From NCBI RefSeq assembly GCF_947501165.1, contig NZ_CANMUU010000001.1:558001-622000 (forward strand): a DNA stretch of 64,000 bases, written 5' to 3'. The position numbers and the translations under genes are program-made. The DNA comes from an uncultured Allomuricauda sp. GTDB lineage: Bacteria > Bacteroidota > Bacteroidia > Flavobacteriales > Flavobacteriaceae. Of this stretch, positions 35,725 to 44,730 are shown piece by piece. How positions within the stretch are numbered: the first letter of the stretch is position 1; each line of letters begins with the position of its first letter. Below the pieces are notes generated by a model, which did not search any database, had not been told where the DNA came from, and was given only the letters and a program-made list of their open reading frames with translations.

Positions 35725-36785
35725 CACGACTTCTGCTTGTTGTTGTCCTATGTTTTTTTTCATTCTATTCTTCCTTTGCCCAGGTTAATCCTCTGCGAGT
35801 TTTTGAAAGGAGTAATGATAGTACCGAAAGCTTTCGACCGATACGAATCAAAGACGTCAAGTTGAAGTATGTGCCAAGGGGTGCAAAATTAACAAGTCCG
35901 GTCACCGTTCTTAACCGTACCAAGACCCTGAATAAAAAATTCAAACGCTTTGTTCCACAATCCTTTTGGGAAAAGGGCAATGAATTTGGGTTGAACATCA
36001 ATGAAGTGGCTTTTGTGAATTGGAATGCAGGGGGTGAAAATTCGGTCTCCGCTTTGGCCAATATGCGATTTACGCGTAATTATAAATTTAGATACCTGGA
36101 TTGGAAAAATGAGCTACGGTTAAGATATGGTCTCAATGCCCAAGAAGGCAGACAACTTAGAAAAACAGACGATCAGATTCGACTTAACTCTACTTTTAGT
36201 TTTCGGAAGGATACCATAACCAATTGGTATTATTCGATTAATGCATCTTTAAATACACAATTTTCAAATGGATTTAATTATCCAGACAGGACAACCCCAA
36301 TCTCCAGATTTATGGCTCCAGGATACCTATTCCTAAGTGCTGGTTCAGCTTATATAGTTGAAGAAGATAAATTCAACCTTTTCATGTCTCCTATTTCCTT
36401 AAAGGCAACCTTCGTTTTGGATGAAGCTTTATCAAACCAAGGAGCTTTTGGAGTGGAAGAAGGTGAAAGAGTTTTCACGGAGGTTGGATTCTTAATCACC
36501 AATACTTGGGAGAAAGAAGTTTTTAAAAATGTGTTTATGAATCATAGACTGAGTTTGTATACAGATTACACGCGACGTTTTGGTAACGTGGATATTGATT
36601 GGGAAGTTAACTTTAACCTAAAAGTGAACAAATATATCAATGCCAATATCGGCACTCATCTTATCTATGATGATGACATTCGATTTGATGAAGAATTGGC
36701 GGATGATGGAACGGTTATCAACCCAGGAGAACCCAGAATTCAGTTTAAACAATTGCTGGGTGTGGGCCTTACCTACGCCTTCTAA
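35721..36785 (+). CDS. DUF3078 secreted protein
   Basis: A 354-aa protein with a signal peptide (about residues 1-21, VVVLCFFSFYSSFAQ). The mature part matches DUF3078: FGLNINEVAFVNWNAGGENS (about 89-108), then repeated amphipathic strands (FRYLDWKNELRLRYG, NWYYSINASLNTQFSNGF) ending in an aromatic strand GVGLTYAF. This pattern suggests an outer-membrane beta-barrel. The role is not known. It overlaps dxs by four bases, a linkage that appears incidental to isoprenoid synthesis. It converges with the dGTPase gene with a four-base overlap. Confidence 0.87.
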   Translation: MTRLLLVVVLCFFSFYSSFAQVNPLRVFERSNDSTESFRPIRIKDVKLKYVPRGAKLTSPVTVLNRTKTLNKKFKRFVPQSFWEKGNEFGLNINEVAFVNWNAGGENSVSALANMRFTRNYKFRYLDWKNELRLRYGLNAQEGRQLRKTDDQIRLNSTFSFRKDTITNWYYSINASLNTQFSNGFNYPDRTTPISRFMAPGYLFLSAGSAYIVEEDKFNLFMSPISLKATFVLDEALSNQGAFGVEEGERVFTEVGFLITNTWEKEVFKNVFMNHRLSLYTDYTRRFGNVDIDWEVNFNLKVNKYINANIGTHLIYDDDIRFDEELADDGTVINPGEPRIQFKQLLGVGLTYAF

Positions 36786-38140
36786 ATATGCTGCCCCATA
36801 ATCTTGTTGTGCAGATGTACCGCGGCACTATCTGAAAGACCTGCTATAAAACTACAGGTATCCAAAAGAATATGGTATACTGAGCCTTCTACACTCCTGT
36901 ACTTTTCTGGTAGACTCTTAACCAACAGATTGTCATAATTGGAGTTAGAACCGTTTTTTGTGTTTACCAAAGCATCTGTAAAGACTTCCAATAGGTCTTG
37001 AAGAATACGGTAACCCGCAATTTCCTTGTCTATAACTTCGGAGGATTGGTATATTTTTTCGATGCTTATTTTGATGATGTCATCCATTTGGGCTTGATAT
37101 TTTCCCTTATCCAAAAGTGCCGAATCAAAAGTACCTTGAAGAATTTCATCCTGATGGTCTTCAAAAACTGAGACAGCATCCGAAATTAGTGTGCTTATTG
37201 CCAAGGCCCTTAAATAACTCAATCTATCACTGGCATGAGGCATCTCATTGTATTTTTTGGTGCTGATGTTTTCCTTTACCAAATTGATTAGATACTCAAG
37301 AGCATACTCCTCAGATATAAGTCCTAAGTTGATTCCATCTTCAAAATCTATGATGGTATAGCAAATATCGTCAGCGGTCTCTACCAAATACGTCAAAGGG
37401 TGCCTGTAAAAACCAACTTCAGGATTGCTTGGGTTCCTAGTCAAGCCAAGTTCTTTCACCACTTCCAAAAAAAACTCTTCATCACTCTGAAAGAACCCAA
37501 ACTTTTTGTCGGCAATATGCTTGGATGGCTTTTTGGGCAGAGAAGCTTTAGGATATTTCATAAAGGCGCCCAAGGTTCCGTAACTCAATCTTAGGCCTCC
37601 ATCAACTCCCCCCTTGGATTCCGTTAATAGCTTAAACCCATTGGCGTTGCCTTCAAAATCCACCAAATCCTGATATTCTTCAGGGCTTAATAGGCTTTTG
37701 TACACTTTCCCTTTTCCGTTTTCAAAAAAATTACCAATGGCCTTTTCACCACTATGTCCAAAGGGCGGGTTACCAATATCATGTGCCAGAGCAGCAGCTG
37801 CCACAATAGCGCCAAAATCATTTATTTGATATCCCAATTGATTGTTCAATTCAGGGTATTTGGCCAATATCTGTTTGCCCGCTGCTCTTCCTAAACTTCG
37901 CCCTACAACGGATACCTCAAGACTATGAGTCAGTCGGGTATGTACGAAGTTTCTTTGGGAACCAACGGAAATAGGAAGAGGAATTACTTGGGTTTTATCC
38001 TGTAAACTACGAAAAGGAGATGAAAAAATGATTCGATCATAATCCACCTCAAACCCCAAACGTGTTTCGTCTTGATTTTTCCGTTCTCGCTTAAAACTAT
38101 CCCCATACCTCTTTAAGGAAAGTAGTTGTTCCCAATCCAT
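36782..38140 (-). CDS. dgt: Deoxyguanosinetriphosphate triphosphohydrolase-like HD protein
   Basis: A 452-aa dNTP triphosphohydrolase that splits dNTP to nucleoside and triphosphate. The HD metal site is His72 (RTRLTHSLEV) and His120-Asp121 (LAHDIGNPPFGHSGE); FSSPFRSLQDKTQV (about residues 39-52) is the typical N-terminal segment. The C-terminal part is helical as in the family. Length fits the type-2 dGTPases (about 450 aa). It probably balances dNTP pools or limits foreign DNA. It ends with a four-base overlap with the convergent DUF3078 gene. Confidence 0.93.
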   Translation of the reverse strand: MDWEQLLSLKRYGDSFKRERKNQDETRLGFEVDYDRIIFSSPFRSLQDKTQVIPLPISVGSQRNFVHTRLTHSLEVSVVGRSLGRAAGKQILAKYPELNNQLGYQINDFGAIVAAAALAHDIGNPPFGHSGEKAIGNFFENGKGKVYKSLLSPEEYQDLVDFEGNANGFKLLTESKGGVDGGLRLSYGTLGAFMKYPKASLPKKPSKHIADKKFGFFQSDEEFFLEVVKELGLTRNPSNPEVGFYRHPLTYLVETADDICYTIIDFEDGINLGLISEEYALEYLINLVKENISTKKYNEMPHASDRLSYLRALAISTLISDAVSVFEDHQDEILQGTFDSALLDKGKYQAQMDDIIKISIEKIYQSSEVIDKEIAGYRILQDLLEVFTDALVNTKNGSNSNYDNLLVKSLPEKYRSVEGSVYHILLDTCSFIAGLSDSAAVHLHNKIMGQHI

Positions 38141-38291
38141 AAATTCCTTGAATTTTGGCGAAGATATATCAAAAGATAAATGTGCTGTGGTTATGGAGAA
38201 ACAAATCCAGGATTTATAAGGCCATTTGGTAACATTTTATTAACCTTGGTCCAGATATATAATGGCATTTTTGCCATATTTCAATTTTAGG

Positions 38292-40571
38292 ATGGGGGAA
38301 AACATCTACATTTTTATGGTAATTGCCCTTGCCATATTGGCCATTACCGATTTAGTTGTGGGAGTAAGCAACGATGCTGTTAATTTTTTGAATTCTGCCA
38401 TTGGCTCTAAAGCCATTTCGTTTCGTACCATCATGATAGTGGCTAGTGTAGGAATTGCCTTTGGGGCAATGTCTTCAAGCGGAATGATGGAGGTAGCCCG
38501 GAAAGGAATTTTTAATCCAGGGGAATTCGTATTTGCCGAAATCATGTTCATCTTTATGGCCGTAATGATAACGGACATATTGCTTCTTGATTTTTTCAAC
38601 ACCCTTGGAATGCCAACCTCAACCACAGTGTCTATTGTTTTTGAATTGCTTGGTGCTTCCGTCGCCATATCTTTAATCAAAATAGTAAACACAGATGGAG
38701 GTTTTTCCGACTTGGGGGCATACATCAATACCGATAAAGCAGCACAGATTATTTTTGGAATACTGCTCTCTGTTTTCATAGCATTTACTATTGGTGCAAT
38801 TGTACAGTTCGTTTCTCGTTTACTCATCTCTTTCGATTATAAAAACAAAACCAAATGGGTGGAGGCCATCTTTGGCGGTTTGGCCATTTCTGCCATTGTG
38901 CATTTTATACTGGTAAAAGGCTTGAAGAGTGCTGATTTGTTTGGGGGCGCCCTAACCGAATTCGCGAACACGCAAACGGAGATTTTTGTACTATCCAACT
39001 TTGTTTTTTGGACCTTGTTGTCTTGGGTACTGGCACAATTCTTTAATAAGAACATATACCGAGTAGTCATTGGACTAGGAACTTTTGCGCTGGCCATGGC
39101 TTTTGCAGGAAATGATTTGGTAAACTTCATTGGTGTTCCTATTGCCGCCCTTCAGTCTTTCCAAGATTGGAGTGTATCCGGTGTAGACCCGTCTCAATTT
39201 GATATGAGTGGATTGTCTGCCGCAGTGCGTACGCCTACCCTACTACTGCTTCTGTCTGGTGCGATTATGGTGGTAACACTTTGGTTCTCGTCAAAAGCAA
39301 AAAGTGTTGTGAAAACAAGTGTAGACTTGGCCAGGCAGGATGAAGGCGAAGAACGGTTCCAACCTAATTTTCTTTCCAGACAAATCGTAAAATTCAGCAT
39401 AGCTGCTTCTGAAAACATCCTAAAGATTATTCCTCCATCCATTAGGAAAGTAACCGATAAACAATTCACCATACCCTACGAGTATGTCCCTAAAAGCAAG
39501 GTTCAGGATATGCCGGCTTTTGATATGGTAAGAGCTTCCGTAAACCTCATGGTGGCCAGTGTGCTTATATCCATTGCAACGTCCATGAAATTACCGCTTT
39601 CCACAACCTATGTAACTTTCATGGTGGCCATGGGAACGTCATTGGCCGATAGGGCCTGGGGCGCTGAAAGTGCAGTATATCGGGTTGCTGGGGTATTGAA
39701 TGTAATTGGTGGTTGGTTTTTTACGGCGCTGTGTGCCTTCACCGCTGCTGCCATTATTGCATACCTACTACATTTGGGGAAACTGGTTTCTTTAATACTT
39801 CTTCTTGTGGCTACTGCATTCATTTTGCTACGAAACTATATGTCGCATAACAGGAAAACCAAGGAAATCAAAGCTGAAGATAGCTTAAGAAGGGCCGAAA
39901 GCAGCTCGATTCAAGGGGTTATTGAAGAAAGTGCCGACAACATTGGCAATATGATAAAGCGTAGCAACAGAATCTACACCAACTCCATAAACGGGCTTGC
40001 CAAGCATGATATAGAAATGCTGAAAAAGAACAGAAAAGGAGTGGAGAAGATGTCTCGAGAAATAGACGACCTAAAGAACAATGTTTTCTATTTCATTAAA
40101 AATTTGGATGAATCAAGCGTTGGTGGAGCGAGTAATTTCTATATAAATCTTTTGGGGCTTTTGCAAGACATATCCCAATCATTAGAATACATCTCTACCC
40201 TGGGACACAAACATGTCCATAACAACCACAAGAAATTAAAGTATACCCAAATCAAAGAATTGAAAGAACTGGATATTACTTTAGAAGATTTATTTAGAAG
40301 CACTCAGGAAATTTTTCAATCTAGAAAGTTCGTACAGATAGAATCTATTTTAAGACAGCGTGAGGAGCTTTTCAATATGGTTTCGGAGAAGTTGGAAAAA
40401 CAAGTGGCTCGCACTCGGACAGAAGAATCCAGCCCTAAAAACACTACCTTATACTTTTCTCTTCTCACGGAGAGCAAAGACTTGATTAAATCGACTTTAA
40501 AGTTGTTAGAGCTTTATTATAGTGAACACGATAGTACAGTAGAGCCTGCAAGAGTCCAAAAGCAAAACTAA
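38292..40571 (+). CDS. PiT family inorganic phosphate transporter with long C-terminal tail
   Basis: A 759-aa transporter. The start at 38292 gives MGENIYIFMVIALAILAI; an ATG ten codons earlier (38262) lies in a small hairpin and is less likely. PiT signatures are VVGVSNDAVNFLNSAIGSKA (about residues 22-41) and AFAGNDLVNFIGVPIAALQSF (about 265-285). The membrane core of about 510 residues is followed by about 245 residues of helical, charged sequence (SADNIGNMIKRSNRI, EDLFRSTQEIFQSRK) resembling PhoU/DUF47 proteins. This suggests that a PhoU-like regulator is fused to the transporter. It moves phosphate with H+ or Na+. Confidence 0.92.
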   Translation: MGENIYIFMVIALAILAITDLVVGVSNDAVNFLNSAIGSKAISFRTIMIVASVGIAFGAMSSSGMMEVARKGIFNPGEFVFAEIMFIFMAVMITDILLLDFFNTLGMPTSTTVSIVFELLGASVAISLIKIVNTDGGFSDLGAYINTDKAAQIIFGILLSVFIAFTIGAIVQFVSRLLISFDYKNKTKWVEAIFGGLAISAIVHFILVKGLKSADLFGGALTEFANTQTEIFVLSNFVFWTLLSWVLAQFFNKNIYRVVIGLGTFALAMAFAGNDLVNFIGVPIAALQSFQDWSVSGVDPSQFDMSGLSAAVRTPTLLLLLSGAIMVVTLWFSSKAKSVVKTSVDLARQDEGEERFQPNFLSRQIVKFSIAASENILKIIPPSIRKVTDKQFTIPYEYVPKSKVQDMPAFDMVRASVNLMVASVLISIATSMKLPLSTTYVTFMVAMGTSLADRAWGAESAVYRVAGVLNVIGGWFFTALCAFTAAAIIAYLLHLGKLVSLILLLVATAFILLRNYMSHNRKTKEIKAEDSLRRAESSSIQGVIEESADNIGNMIKRSNRIYTNSINGLAKHDIEMLKKNRKGVEKMSREIDDLKNNVFYFIKNLDESSVGGASNFYINLLGLLQDISQSLEYISTLGHKHVHNNHKKLKYTQIKELKELDITLEDLFRSTQEIFQSRKFVQIESILRQREELFNMVSEKLEKQVARTRTEESSPKNTTLYFSLLTESKDLIKSTLKLLELYYSEHDSTVEPARVQKQN

Positions 40572-40583
40572 ACCCAAGACCCT

Positions 40584-41294
40584 ATGCGTTACCTAGCGAC
40601 TCTGTTACTTCTTCTTGGAGCGACAAAAACGTATTCACAAAACATTACGGCTACCCAGCTTTTGGATAAGGCAATCAGCTATCATGACCCAAACAACCAA
40701 TGGAAGAGTTTCAATACTACTTTCCTGGTAGTGATGGAGACTCCCAATTCAAGTGATAGAAAAAGCTCCATACATTTGAATATCCCCAAAGAAATTTTTG
40801 AATTGGAAGTAGAAAAAGACAGCATACAATATTCGTATAGTTTTGAAAAAGAAAAGTGCACTACCTCTTTGAACGGAAGCAAGAAGATTTCTGAAAAGGA
40901 TAGAAAAAAATATCGGTTGACCTGTGAACGAGGCGATTTACTGCGAAACTACTATACCTATCTATACGGTTTGCCTATGAAACTGAAAGACCCTGGAACA
41001 AAATTGGACCCTAAAGTGGAAAGAAAGATTTTCAAGGGCAAGGAATATTTTGTTTTAAAAGTAAATTACGACGAAGGTGTAGGTGATGATATATGGTATT
41101 TCTATTTTGACCCAACCACTTTTGCAATGGAGGTCTATCAGTTTTATCATGATGAACAAAAAGGAGATGGTGAATATATTCTATTGAAAGATATAGAAGA
41201 AATCAATGGTATAAAAATTCCTAAGACCAGAGCATGGTATTACAATTCAGACGATAAGTATTTAGGAACAGATATCCTAAATGCCATTCGCTAA
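40584..41294 (+). CDS. DUF6503 family secreted protein
   Basis: A 236-aa protein with a signal peptide (MRYLATLLLLLGATKTYSQ). The mature part has the plan of outer-membrane lipoprotein-sorting-like proteins: a helix (ATQLLDKAISYHDPNNQW), then a long run of antiparallel strands (FKGKEYFVLKVNYDEG, IWYFYFDPTTFAMEVYQFY) ending KIPKTRAWYYNSDDKYLGTD. I assign DUF6503 from that ending and the YHD motif. It lies 12 bases after the phosphate transporter in the same direction. Its precise role is unknown. Confidence 0.72.
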   Translation: MRYLATLLLLLGATKTYSQNITATQLLDKAISYHDPNNQWKSFNTTFLVVMETPNSSDRKSSIHLNIPKEIFELEVEKDSIQYSYSFEKEKCTTSLNGSKKISEKDRKKYRLTCERGDLLRNYYTYLYGLPMKLKDPGTKLDPKVERKIFKGKEYFVLKVNYDEGVGDDIWYFYFDPTTFAMEVYQFYHDEQKGDGEYILLKDIEEINGIKIPKTRAWYYNSDDKYLGTDILNAIR

Positions 41295-41297
41295 CCA

Positions 41298-42758
41298 TCA
41301 ACTAGAAACCATGTCCAAGGTCACTTCATACAGATTACGGTCTTGCATCTTCGCCTTTAACCATGCATAAAAGCTCATCACAAAAATATCTTCTTGCTCC
41401 CTGTCCAACCAAATGAAGGATGCTTCAACCTTATCTTCAAAAGTTTTTGAACGTACAGATTCAGGATTCACATAATATTCCTTCACTAAGTCTATAAAAA
41501 TCAAAACCCGCTCTTCTTCAATTGATTTCAATTTCTTTGTAAACTTTCTTCGAAACCTGTGAAACCGATTCAGTACTATATCCAATTTATCCAGCTCAAT
41601 CAATAAGAGAATCTCTATAATGTTTCGTTTCAACACCCAGGTCCAGCCCATTTTTTTTTCGTACCAATCATCTGAACGCGTTAATTTTTTTAAGTATCCA
41701 TAAGCTTCAGAGAACATATTCTGCTGAAAAAGACACATAATCAGGACTAGCATTTTGTTTAAATCAACCTCAGGAGTGCTCTTCAATAGGTCAATGGCTT
41801 CTAGAGGATTTCCTGTATACACTTCGTTCAGCGCCTTTAAAACCGACAGCTTGTTGGAGAACACTTGCGAGTATTCCTTGCGGCTCCTACTTAAGGCTTC
41901 CTCCATTTCAACGATGAGCAGTCTTGAAGCTTCAAAGCGCTTATTCCTAAATTCGGTACTTGCCATTAAATACAGCATGCTAATATGATAGTACCGATAT
42001 TTTTCAGGTACATCGCCCTTCTGTTTGAGCACCTCAAACACTTCTATTATAAATGGGGTTAACGTGTAAAAATCATTTTGCAGCTTGGCCGAAGTAGCCG
42101 TAATGACCATTAATTGGTACAAGGATTTGTAAGTGAGGTCGTCATTAAGTTTTAAATGAAATTCAGAAAACGTTTGGGTGACAATGTCATGTACTGATTT
42201 TCCTGTGCGCTGTTTGAGTTCCGATTTAATGCTAGTATATGCCATGTTGAGCTGAAAATCCTGATGGGAAAGTCTTCTGTTTCTTTCATATTTATTCATC
42301 AAATCTGAAAGTACCCATGCATCATTTAGGTGCGAATATTGGATTTTGGTGTGGTAGATTTCATTTAAAATGGAATACCCATCAATCTGTTCCGCTTTTG
42401 CCTCTGCTTTATTCAGGGTCTTAAATCCAATTTTGTGAAGTTTTTGCTCAAAAAAAATCCTACTGGCCAATACCAGTTTCAAAATCTCCAACTCTTGGGA
42501 AGATTCCTGTTCAAAACCTTTGCTTGCCACAAAATCAATCAAGACATCTTGAAGTCTTTTACAAAGCGCATGAAAAGCAGCTTTCGCCGGCTTACCATAT
42601 AGCTTAAGGTCCAAATCTTTGGTGCTTCCCGCATCAATAAGCCTTAACAGTTGTAGGTTCTTGGTATCCCCCCGTTGGTTTCTCTTTCTCAAATAGGATT
42701 TGAAATCATTTTTTTCCTTTGGGGACAACACAGCAAGTATATCTAAAATAGTTTGCAT
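41298..42758 (-). CDS. Hypothetical helical-repeat protein
   Basis: A 486-aa, almost fully helical soluble protein without signal or membrane helix. The sequence is organised as helix pairs like TPR or HEAT repeats but lacks clear consensus; an N-terminal region (LSPKEKNDFKSYLRKRNQRG) is basic. Similar proteins occur in other flavobacteria, with no known function that I can name. It stands alone: a phosphate-transport pair ends three bases to its left in the opposite direction, and a 157-base AT-rich gap separates it from the YiaA-like gene on the right. Confidence 0.65.
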   Translation of the reverse strand: MQTILDILAVLSPKEKNDFKSYLRKRNQRGDTKNLQLLRLIDAGSTKDLDLKLYGKPAKAAFHALCKRLQDVLIDFVASKGFEQESSQELEILKLVLASRIFFEQKLHKIGFKTLNKAEAKAEQIDGYSILNEIYHTKIQYSHLNDAWVLSDLMNKYERNRRLSHQDFQLNMAYTSIKSELKQRTGKSVHDIVTQTFSEFHLKLNDDLTYKSLYQLMVITATSAKLQNDFYTLTPFIIEVFEVLKQKGDVPEKYRYYHISMLYLMASTEFRNKRFEASRLLIVEMEEALSRSRKEYSQVFSNKLSVLKALNEVYTGNPLEAIDLLKSTPEVDLNKMLVLIMCLFQQNMFSEAYGYLKKLTRSDDWYEKKMGWTWVLKRNIIEILLLIELDKLDIVLNRFHRFRRKFTKKLKSIEEERVLIFIDLVKEYYVNPESVRSKTFEDKVEASFIWLDREQEDIFVMSFYAWLKAKMQDRNLYEVTLDMVSS

Positions 42759-42853
42759 TGAATCATCATAAATTATATTTCTAATATATTAAAAAACAAT
42801 ATATTATATAAAAAAATCAAAATTTTCAATCATTAGTTTTTAAATAATGATGT

Positions 42854-42886
42854 TTTGATTTCGATGACACACTTCCATCATCTTTG
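42854..42886 (+). promoter_or_regulatory. Promoter of the YiaA-like gene
   Basis: TTTG at 42854-42857, a 21-base spacer, then CATCTTTG at 42879-42886, one mismatch from TAnnTTTG. Transcription would start near 42893, leaving about 22 bases before the ATG. A 7-base inverted repeat (ATCATTA, TAATGAT; 42829-42851) sits just upstream. Confidence 0.45.
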
Positions 42887-42915
42887 CCCCATCATTAATT
42901 CTAAAAATTTCAATT

Positions 42916-43386
42916 ATGGACAATCAATCTTTAAATGAAAAGAATGCATTGAACTTTGAGAAAAAAGAAAAAGAAAGAAAATTTGATTTACGACCAACAT
43001 CCGCCTTTATTTCGGCTTCATGGTCTGCATTGTTTATTGGAATGACTTCGTACTGTATCGGATTATGGAATGCCCATATGTGGCTCAATGAAAAAGGGTA
43101 TTATTTCACTTTACTGCTTTTTGGGCTTTTCTCGGTGGTCTCCGTGCAAAAAAGCGTTAGGGACCGGCAAGAAGGACTGCCTGTTACCGACGCCTATTAT
43201 GGCATTAGCTGGTTTACAACACTAGCATCCATTTTATTATTGATTATCGGGCTGTGGAATGCGGATCTTGAATTAAGTGAAAAAGGGTTTTATGGCATGT
43301 CGTTTGCCCTTAGCTTATTTGCCGCGGTCGCGGTTCAAAAAAATACTAGGGATATCAAGTTTTTAGATGAGAAGGAAGGAAAATAA
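42916..43386 (+). CDS. YiaA/YiaB family inner-membrane protein
   Basis: A 156-aa protein with four membrane helices arranged as two similar halves: SWSALFIGMTSYCIGLWNA with YYFTLLLFGLFSVVSVQK, then SWFTTLASILLLIIGLWNA with FYGMSFALSLFAAVAVQK. The halves share GLWNA, EKG(Y/F)Y and VQK, which shows an internal duplication and matches YiaA of E. coli. A charged N-terminus of about 27 residues precedes helix 1. Function is unknown. A repeat element with inverted ends lies just downstream. Confidence 0.88.
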   Translation: MDNQSLNEKNALNFEKKEKERKFDLRPTSAFISASWSALFIGMTSYCIGLWNAHMWLNEKGYYFTLLLFGLFSVVSVQKSVRDRQEGLPVTDAYYGISWFTTLASILLLIIGLWNADLELSEKGFYGMSFALSLFAAVAVQKNTRDIKFLDEKEGK

Positions 43387-43408
43387 TTCTAAAAGCTAAT
43401 ATTGAAAG

Positions 43409-43536
43409 AGGCTGTCTAAAAAGAGTGAAAGTCGTCATTCTGAATTCATTTCAGAATCTCAATATTAATAAGCACAACCATTTAAGAGAACCTGAAACAA
43501 GTTCAGGTTGACGAATCTATACTTTTTAGACAACCT
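43409..43536. repeat. MITE/REP-like element with nested inverted repeats
   Basis: Imperfect terminal inverted repeats bound the element: AGAGGCTGTCTAAAAAG on the left and CTTTTTAGACAACCTTT on the right, with perfect 10-base cores (43414-43423, 43522-43531). Inside are two hairpins: TTCTGAA/TTCAGAA (43438-43456) and AACCTGAA/TTCAGGTT (43489-43509). No reading frame is present. It fills the gap between the YiaA-like gene and nadD. The ends resemble transposon tips, and the inner palindromes resemble REP sequences of flavobacteria. It may also act as a terminator, because a T-run follows the right arm. Confidence 0.7.
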
Positions 43537-43539
43537 TTT

Positions 43540-44127
43540 TTAGCTTCTATAAAAGTTCATCTCATCCATATACTTCCATACGCGCTCAGGAAGAAGCGGC
43601 CGTATGTTTTTATTCAAGCCATGTTCCTTTCTAATAAAAGAGGATGAAATTTCCATAATGGGGGCATCAACCTGGTGTATCTTGGGATGTTCTAATAATT
43701 TTGGCGTTGTTTTACCATCAGATATTCTGGGGTATACATAAATCTCATGATTTTCCAGAATAACCTCATAATTCTTCCATTTATGGAAACTTTTGAGATT
43801 GTCCTCGCCCATAATCAATGCAAATTGGTTGGAATCTCCATATTCTTCGTATAAATGCGTAAGGGTATTAATGGTATAATTGGGTTGGGGAAGTTCAAAC
43901 TCTATTCTGCTGGGCTTTAGTTTTGGATAGTCTTCAACGGCCTCATACACCATTTGGTAGCGGTGGTGGTTTTCCAGCAAAGATTGATTTGTTTTGAAAG
44001 GGCTTTGTGGAGTGATTACAAACCAGACTTCATCCAAATTGGAAAACTCCACCATATGGTTGGCCAAGACCAAATGACCTATATGAATAGGATTGAAAGT
44101 TCCAAAAAACAATCCAATTCGTTTCAT
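43540..44127 (-). CDS. nadD: Nicotinate-nucleotide adenylyltransferase
   Basis: A 195-aa nucleotidyltransferase that adenylates nicotinate mononucleotide in NAD synthesis. The nucleotide-binding motif GTFNPIHIGHL (about residues 9-19) carries the HxGH-like pair, and the second motif EISSSFIRKE (about 160-169) matches ISSTxIR. Length is typical. It is the last gene of the yicC-gmk-nadD operon, 12 bases after gmk, an arrangement common in Bacteroidota. Confidence 0.95.
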   Translation of the reverse strand: MKRIGLFFGTFNPIHIGHLVLANHMVEFSNLDEVWFVITPQSPFKTNQSLLENHHRYQMVYEAVEDYPKLKPSRIEFELPQPNYTINTLTHLYEEYGDSNQFALIMGEDNLKSFHKWKNYEVILENHEIYVYPRISDGKTTPKLLEHPKIHQVDAPIMEISSSFIRKEHGLNKNIRPLLPERVWKYMDEMNFYRS

Positions 44128-44139
44128 ACCATCTATTAT

Positions 44140-44730
44140 CTATTCTTCTTCGGATTTAGTGTGAACAAAGTTGGCAACTAGTCTATACGACTCTTCCAAA
44201 GCCTTATCCAAATCGTAGTTCTTTATCACTTTGTCAAATTGGGGAGCTGTAGCCAATTCAACAGAAGCTTTTGCCACCCTCATATTGATTTTGTCCTCAC
44301 TTTCCGTACTTCGCTTTTTAAGCCGAATCTTTAGTTCGTCAACACTTGGAGGTTTAACAAAAACCGCTAGTGTTTCTTTGGGAAACTTTTTCTTGATTCG
44401 CAACCCCCCCACCACATCAATATCAAAAATTACATTTTTCCCTTGGGCCCACAAACGTTCCACTTCACTTTTTAAAGTCCCATAAAAGTTGTCTCTATAA
44501 ACTTCTTCCCACTCCAAAAAATCGTCATTCTTGATATGTTGTTTAAACTCTTTGGTGGATATGAAATAGTAATTGACCCCATCTTTCTCCTCTCCTCTTG
44601 GGGGTCTGGAAGTCGCTGAAACCGAAAAAGCCAAATTGAGTTCGGGCTGTTTTAAAAGGTGTCTTACAATGGTAGTTTTTCCACTGCCTGAAGGAGCAGA
44701 GAAAATAATGAGTTTTCCACCCTTGCTCAT
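44140..44730 (-). CDS. gmk: Guanylate kinase
   Basis: A 196-aa kinase that converts GMP to GDP. The P-loop is SAPSGSGKTT (about residues 10-19), and the GMP-binding segment includes SATSRPPRGEEKDGVNYYF (about 38-56). Length is typical (about 190-210). The start overlaps the end of yicC by four bases (ATGA-type), and nadD follows after 12 bases. It is cytosolic and essential for nucleotide synthesis. Confidence 0.97.
   Translation of the reverse strand: MSKGGKLIIFSAPSGSGKTTIVRHLLKQPELNLAFSVSATSRPPRGEEKDGVNYYFISTKEFKQHIKNDDFLEWEEVYRDNFYGTLKSEVERLWAQGKNVIFDIDVVGGLRIKKKFPKETLAVFVKPPSVDELKIRLKKRSTESEDKINMRVAKASVELATAPQFDKVIKNYDLDKALEESYRLVANFVHTKSEEE

Noticed and set aside
38306-38827. 173-aa frame antisense to the phosphate transporter
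   Set aside because: Mirror of a hydrophobic coding region; no promoter or family match.
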